In this document: piece by piece, positions 7,074-10,291 of the stretch | Numbering within the stretch: the first letter of the stretch is position 1 | Layout: the number at the start of each line of letters is the position of its first letter | Assembly (NCBI GenBank): GCA_030829675.1 | Contig: JAURAE010000043.1 | Span: 1 to 10,291 of the forward strand | Origin: Schleiferiaceae bacterium | GTDB taxonomy: Bacteria > Bacteroidota > Bacteroidia > Flavobacteriales > Schleiferiaceae | DNA length: 10,291 nt | Direction of reading: 5' to 3' | Position numbers and translations under genes: made by a program | Notes under the pieces: model-generated | What the model was told of the DNA's origin: nothing | Seen by the model: the letters and a program-made list of their open reading frames with translations, nothing else | The model's database searches: none

Positions 7074-8403
7074 TGTAAAAGAACGTATCGAGCGTGCAAT
7101 GAACGCCATTGACTGGGCGGAGTTTGTGGAATACACCATGGATTTGCATGCTGCCGATATTGCTGAGGCACTCGAAGCTTGGGACCTTGAAAAAATTGAA
7201 TTTTTTCTCGAAAAACTCGACGCCGAGTTAGTCGCCGACATTTTAGTAGAGATAGATGAAGATATCCGTACCGACCTTCTGAAAAGCTATACCTCGGAAG
7301 ATATTGCCCATGAACTCGTAGAGAACATGGATAGTGATGATGCGGCTGACATGCTTTCTGAGCTTTCAGAAGAGCTGACGAAGGAGGTCCTTTCGAAGGT
7401 GGACGATGTGGAGCAGGCGAAGAAAATTGCGCAGCTGCTCACCCATGAGGAGGATACCGCGGGTGCCTTGATGGCCACGGAATACGTGAAAGTTCAAAAA
7501 GATTTAACAGCGCTTCGATGTGTGGCAGCCATGCGAACACAGGCGGAAAATGTCGATCGAGTGCATGCTGTCTATGTGGTGAACGAAGATGATATTCTCG
7601 TGGGTACATTGAGCTTGAAGAAGCTTTTGACGGCCAAGCGCACGGAGAATATTTCCGAACTCTATACGCCTATTCAACATACAGTTCTGTCCACTACACC
7701 GGCAGAGGAAGTGGCCAATACCATGCAGAAGTATGACCTTTTTGTCATTCCAGTAGTAAATGCCGCTGGGGAATTGTTGGGTCGTATTACGCTTGATGAT
7801 GTCGTGGATTTTATTCGTGAAGAGGCGGAGCGCGATTACCAATTAGCTTCGGGTTTGACCGACGAGGTAGAGAGTGACGATACTGTATTGCACATTACAC
7901 GTGCTCGTATACCATGGTTGCTTATTGGTTTGTTTGGTGGGTTAATCGTGGCCTTGATGTTGGGAAAAAACGAGGGTGATATTGAAAGCGTACCGGCCTT
8001 GGCTCTATTTATGCCGCTCATTGCGGCGATGGCCGGGAACGTTGGGGTACAATCTTCAGCAATCGTAGTGCAGGCGTTGGCCAGTAACAAGGCGGATCAC
8101 AATATGACGAAGAAGCTGTTCAAGGAATTGTCCGTGGGCTTGGTCAATGGACTTATTTTGGCAGCCGTTATGATGGGCGCCGGCTTGATTTTAGGCTATG
8201 GCCAATTAGTCACGCTCACCGTTAGCGTATCACTTTTGACGGTGATCATCTTTGCTTCTTTGTTTGGCACTTTCATTCCACTCATGTTGAACAGGTTCAA
8301 CATTGATGCGGCATTGGCCACCGGTCCCTTTATCACTACTGCGAACGATGTCATCGGCCTGTTGATCTATTTCCAGATCGGACGACTCATTATCGGTTAT
8401 TGA
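7048..8403 (+). CDS. mgtE: Magnesium transporter MgtE
   Basis: A Mg2+-selective channel/transporter of the inner membrane, gated by cytosolic Mg2+. The 451 residues follow the family layout: acidic N domain (about 34-135, with the DSDDAADML segment at 95-103 in the Mg2+-sensing region); two CBS domains (about 144-200 and 208-262); a plug helix (about 265-285); and five membrane helices (about 287-305, 312-345, 363-385, 388-412, 425-448). Pore signatures AGNVGVQSSAIVVQALA (329-345) and GPFITTANDVIG (426-437) are present; Asp434 aligns with the selectivity Asp of the Thermus protein. Two starts are possible: ATG at 7048 (26-nt overlap with rsmA, GGAA 8 nt upstream) or ATG at 7060 (14-nt overlap). 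Either way rsmA and mgtE overlap and are probably translationally coupled. The stop shares one base with the next gene. Confidence 0.96.
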   Translation: MPLKMEDLSVKERIERAMNAIDWAEFVEYTMDLHAADIAEALEAWDLEKIEFFLEKLDAELVADILVEIDEDIRTDLLKSYTSEDIAHELVENMDSDDAADMLSELSEELTKEVLSKVDDVEQAKKIAQLLTHEEDTAGALMATEYVKVQKDLTALRCVAAMRTQAENVDRVHAVYVVNEDDILVGTLSLKKLLTAKRTENISELYTPIQHTVLSTTPAEEVANTMQKYDLFVIPVVNAAGELLGRITLDDVVDFIREEAERDYQLASGLTDEVESDDTVLHITRARIPWLLIGLFGGLIVALMLGKNEGDIESVPALALFMPLIAAMAGNVGVQSSAIVVQALASNKADHNMTKKLFKELSVGLVNGLILAAVMMGAGLILGYGQLVTLTVSVSLLTVIIFASLFGTFIPLMLNRFNIDAALATGPFITTANDVIGLLIYFQIGRLIIGY

Positions 8404-9338
8404 TGAACGCGGTACTGCTCGACTATACTCATCCGTTGTTAGAGCAAGGTCTTGAACAAGGCGGAATAAGCTTGTGGCGTGAGTACGAATTGGCCCCAGA
8501 GCAGTTTCCATCGCATTATTTTACCGCGGAAATATTGGTCATACGATCGCGTTTTCCCATGACCCGCGAGATTATTGACCTGTTTCCAAGCCTCAAGGCC
8601 ATAGGGCGATTGGGGGCCGGACTGGAGAATATTGATGTCGAGTATGCAGAATCTCGTGGCATCACCTGCTTACGCGTTCCCGAGGGCAATGCCCAAGCAG
8701 TAGCAGAGCATGCGCTAGGAATGTTGCTCTCATTGCTCAATCATCTCCCGCGTGTGCACCGTGAAATTAAGGATGGAATCTGGCGCCGAGAGGAAAATAA
8801 AGGTCTCGAACTTCAAAGCCGCACCGTGGGCATTATTGGTTATGGTGTGATGGGGAGCCAATTCGCCCGCTTGCTCGCCGCTATGGGTACTACCGTGTTG
8901 GCCTACGACAAATACAAAACAGGCTATGCCGATCCCGGCATTACGGAGTCCACTTTAGAGGAGCTTCAGCAAAAGTGTGATATCATTAGTCTACACTTGC
9001 CGCTCACCGAGGAGACGCGCTATTTTGCCGATCCTGCCTTTTTCAATGCCTTCCAAAATCCCATCTATTTTATCAATACCGCCCGCGGTCCTATTCTTCA
9101 GACTGATGCGTTGGTTCAAGCGATGAAGGCAGGGAAAGTTTTGGGAGCGGGTTTGGACGTGCTTGAATATGAAAAGAAGAGCTTCACCAGCTTGTTCGAA
9201 GGGGAGATGCCTCCTTCCTTGCTATGGCTGATGAATCAAGAAAATGTTGTGCTCAGCCCACACATCGCAGGATGGACGAAGGAGAGTTTCGAGAAGATGG
9301 GGGCCGGCCTGGCGGCGAAAATTCTCGCCGCGCTTTAA
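8403..9338 (+). CDS. NAD-dependent D-2-hydroxyacid dehydrogenase, phosphoglycerate-dehydrogenase-like
   Basis: A 311-residue cytosolic oxidoreductase of the D-isomer-specific 2-hydroxyacid dehydrogenase family. The N-terminal substrate domain carries IGRLGAGLENIDVEYA (68-82). The Rossmann domain has the nucleotide loop GYGVMG (146-151) followed by an acidic Asp169 after the second strand, which favours NAD over NADP. The catalytic triad is intact: Arg228 in INTARGP, Glu257 in GLDVLEYE, His287 in SPHIAGW. It lacks the ACT/regulatory domain of long SerA enzymes, so a role as the main phosphoglycerate dehydrogenase is possible but not shown; glycerate, glyoxylate or another 2-oxoacid are alternatives. 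The ATG at 8403 shares one base with the mgtE stop (TGATG); an upstream in-frame TTG at 8400 is a less likely start. No own promoter is seen, so it is likely co-transcribed with rsmA and mgtE. Confidence 0.9.
   Translation: MNAVLLDYTHPLLEQGLEQGGISLWREYELAPEQFPSHYFTAEILVIRSRFPMTREIIDLFPSLKAIGRLGAGLENIDVEYAESRGITCLRVPEGNAQAVAEHALGMLLSLLNHLPRVHREIKDGIWRREENKGLELQSRTVGIIGYGVMGSQFARLLAAMGTTVLAYDKYKTGYADPGITESTLEELQQKCDIISLHLPLTEETRYFADPAFFNAFQNPIYFINTARGPILQTDALVQAMKAGKVLGAGLDVLEYEKKSFTSLFEGEMPPSLLWLMNQENVVLSPHIAGWTKESFEKMGAGLAAKILAAL
9312..9335 (+). terminator. Possible weak terminator hairpin at the 3' end of the dehydrogenase gene
   Basis: A perfect 7-bp GC-rich stem (gcggcga at 9312-9318, tcgccgc at 9325-9331) with a 6-nt loop lies inside the last codons of the dehydrogenase gene and is followed by only three T (GCTTTAATG). 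This is a short T run, so it may be a weak terminator, an RNA end-protecting hairpin, or chance. No other hairpin separates this gene from the convergent aspartate kinase. Confidence 0.3.
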
Positions 9339-10291
9339 TGTCTTTGGAAGGCGAACTGCACCGTATCTGGGGTACGTTGTTCTTGTAAAATAGTCAACCC
9401 TTGCGTTTCACGAACCACGTCGGATTCGGTGTAATGACGAATGGTCAATAGCTCAACATTTGAAGTGAAGGTGAGGTTGAAATCTCCTTCCAGGGCAGCA
9501 ATGACCTTGGGAATGATGATGGCGTCGTTGTTCAAACAGAACACCGCCTTGGTGGCAGTATTGCGCATCATATTTACTACAACACCTTGTTCAGCAAACA
9601 ATTGGTAGACGGCGCTGAGGTGATGCTCGGCGATGAAGGCCAAATCCATCGTGCTGATCGAGAGCAGTGCTTGGTTTTTCTTAAGGATGAAGTTTGGGAC
9701 TTGGGGAGTGGCTTGGTCGGCGCTGTTGATGACCGTACCTGTGGCTGTCGGGTCCACGAAACTTTTAATGTGCAATGGAATGCCCTTTTTCTGCAAAGGT
9801 TGTATGGTCTTCGGGTGAATGATGGAAGCACCATAAAAGGCGAGTTCTATCGCTTCACCAAAAGGCAATTCTTCAATCAAGGTGGTGTTTTGGAAGGTCT
9901 TAGGATCTCCATTGAGCATGCCCGGTACATCCTTCCAGATGGTGAGGCTATTGGCGCCAAGGCAGTAGGCGAATACAGCTCCGGTATAATCCGATCCTTC
10001 TCTGCCCAAGGTGGTCGGGCGCCCGGCGGGATCACTACCAATAAAGCCTTGCACCATATACACCTTCGATTCTTGGACGGCGGCGGCGATACACTCTTGG
10101 GTGGGACCCCATTGTACGGTCGCGCGACGGAACTGATCGTCTGTCTTAACCAGGGTTCGTGTATCGAGCCAAAGGGCAGGCACACGAGTATTGACAAAGG
10201 CTTGCACGATACGGGTAGAAATGAGTTCGCCGTGGTGCACGATGCTGTCGTACTGTTCGCTGTAGGAGCGGTCGGACGGCTGGACTAATTG
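9335..10291 (-). CDS. lysC: Aspartate kinase, monofunctional LysC type (5' truncated)
   Basis: Phosphorylates aspartate to 4-phospho-aspartate, the entry to lysine/diaminopimelate, methionine and threonine synthesis. About 318 residues are visible; the frame runs off the right edge (upstream codons read QLVQPSDRSYSEQYDSI before the GTG at 10240), so the ATP-binding N-terminus is missing from the window. Residues numbered from that GTG: GELISTRIV (4-12); QGFIGSDPAGRPTTLGREGSDYTGAVFA (64-91), substrate and ATP region; IWKDVPGMLNGDP (101-113); FYGASIIHPKTIQPL (135-149); and two C-terminal ACT-like regulatory segments (about 190-300), usually the allosteric site for lysine or threonine. No homoserine dehydrogenase domain follows, since translation stops after the ACT region, so this is not a ThrA-type fusion. 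Its stop codon overlaps that of the convergent dehydrogenase by 4 bases of gene overlap (9335-9338). Confidence 0.94.
   Translation of the reverse strand, partial: QLVQPSDRSYSEQYDSIVHHGELISTRIVQAFVNTRVPALWLDTRTLVKTDDQFRRATVQWGPTQECIAAAVQESKVYMVQGFIGSDPAGRPTTLGREGSDYTGAVFAYCLGANSLTIWKDVPGMLNGDPKTFQNTTLIEELPFGEAIELAFYGASIIHPKTIQPLQKKGIPLHIKSFVDPTATGTVINSADQATPQVPNFILKKNQALLSISTMDLAFIAEHHLSAVYQLFAEQGVVVNMMRNTATKAVFCLNNDAIIIPKVIAALEGDFNLTFTSNVELLTIRHYTESDVVRETQGLTILQEQRTPDTVQFAFQRH

Noticed and set aside
9587..10288. Plus-strand open frame of 233 codons opposite lysC
   Set aside because: It is fully antisense to well-matched aspartate kinase motifs and its translation shows no recognisable domain; a shadow of the codon pattern of the real gene.

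Overview
The window looks like ordinary chromosomal DNA of a Bacteroidota member, probably a Flavobacteriales-type marine or freshwater bacterium. This rests on a PorP/SprF-family outer-membrane protein (a family tied to the type IX secretion and gliding machinery of this phylum), a Bacteroidota-type -7 promoter element (TAnnTTTG) before rsmA, a general lack of Shine-Dalgarno sequences, and the overall look of the proteins. Base composition is near balanced by eye. I see no mobile element, tRNA, rRNA, CRISPR array or integrase. No stretch longer than about 90 bases lacks a gene.

Layout, left to right. (1) 1-1156, plus strand: the 3' part of a PorP/SprF-like beta-barrel protein with a coiled coil, a Gly/Asn/Ser-rich linker and a C-terminal SPOR-like domain added behind the barrel. 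(2) 1175-1210: a near-perfect bidirectional terminator shared with the gene cluster arriving from the right. (3) 6199 down to 1209, minus strand: a compact three-gene operon fbp - mfd - dinB-like. It encodes fructose-1,6-bisphosphatase, transcription-repair coupling factor and a DinB/YfiT-fold protein. The junctions are a 3-nt gap with a TTG start in the same frame, then an ATGA overlap. (4) 6200-6287: a short divergent intergenic region with the rsmA promoter. (5) 6288-9338, plus strand: a second compact operon rsmA - mgtE - D-2-hydroxyacid dehydrogenase, with overlapping genes at both junctions. (6) 9335-10291, minus strand: the 3' part of an aspartate kinase (lysC-type), whose stop codon overlaps that of the dehydrogenase.

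Functionally the window is mostly housekeeping: gluconeogenesis, transcription-coupled repair, 16S rRNA dimethylation, magnesium uptake and the entry step of the aspartate amino-acid pathway. I found no convincing undescribed multi-gene system. The points most worth a second look are the PorP-coiled-coil-SPOR architecture, the in-frame TTG start of mfd just after the fbp stop, the apparently leaderless rsmA message, and the overlap-coupled rsmA-mgtE pair linking ribosome maturation to magnesium supply.
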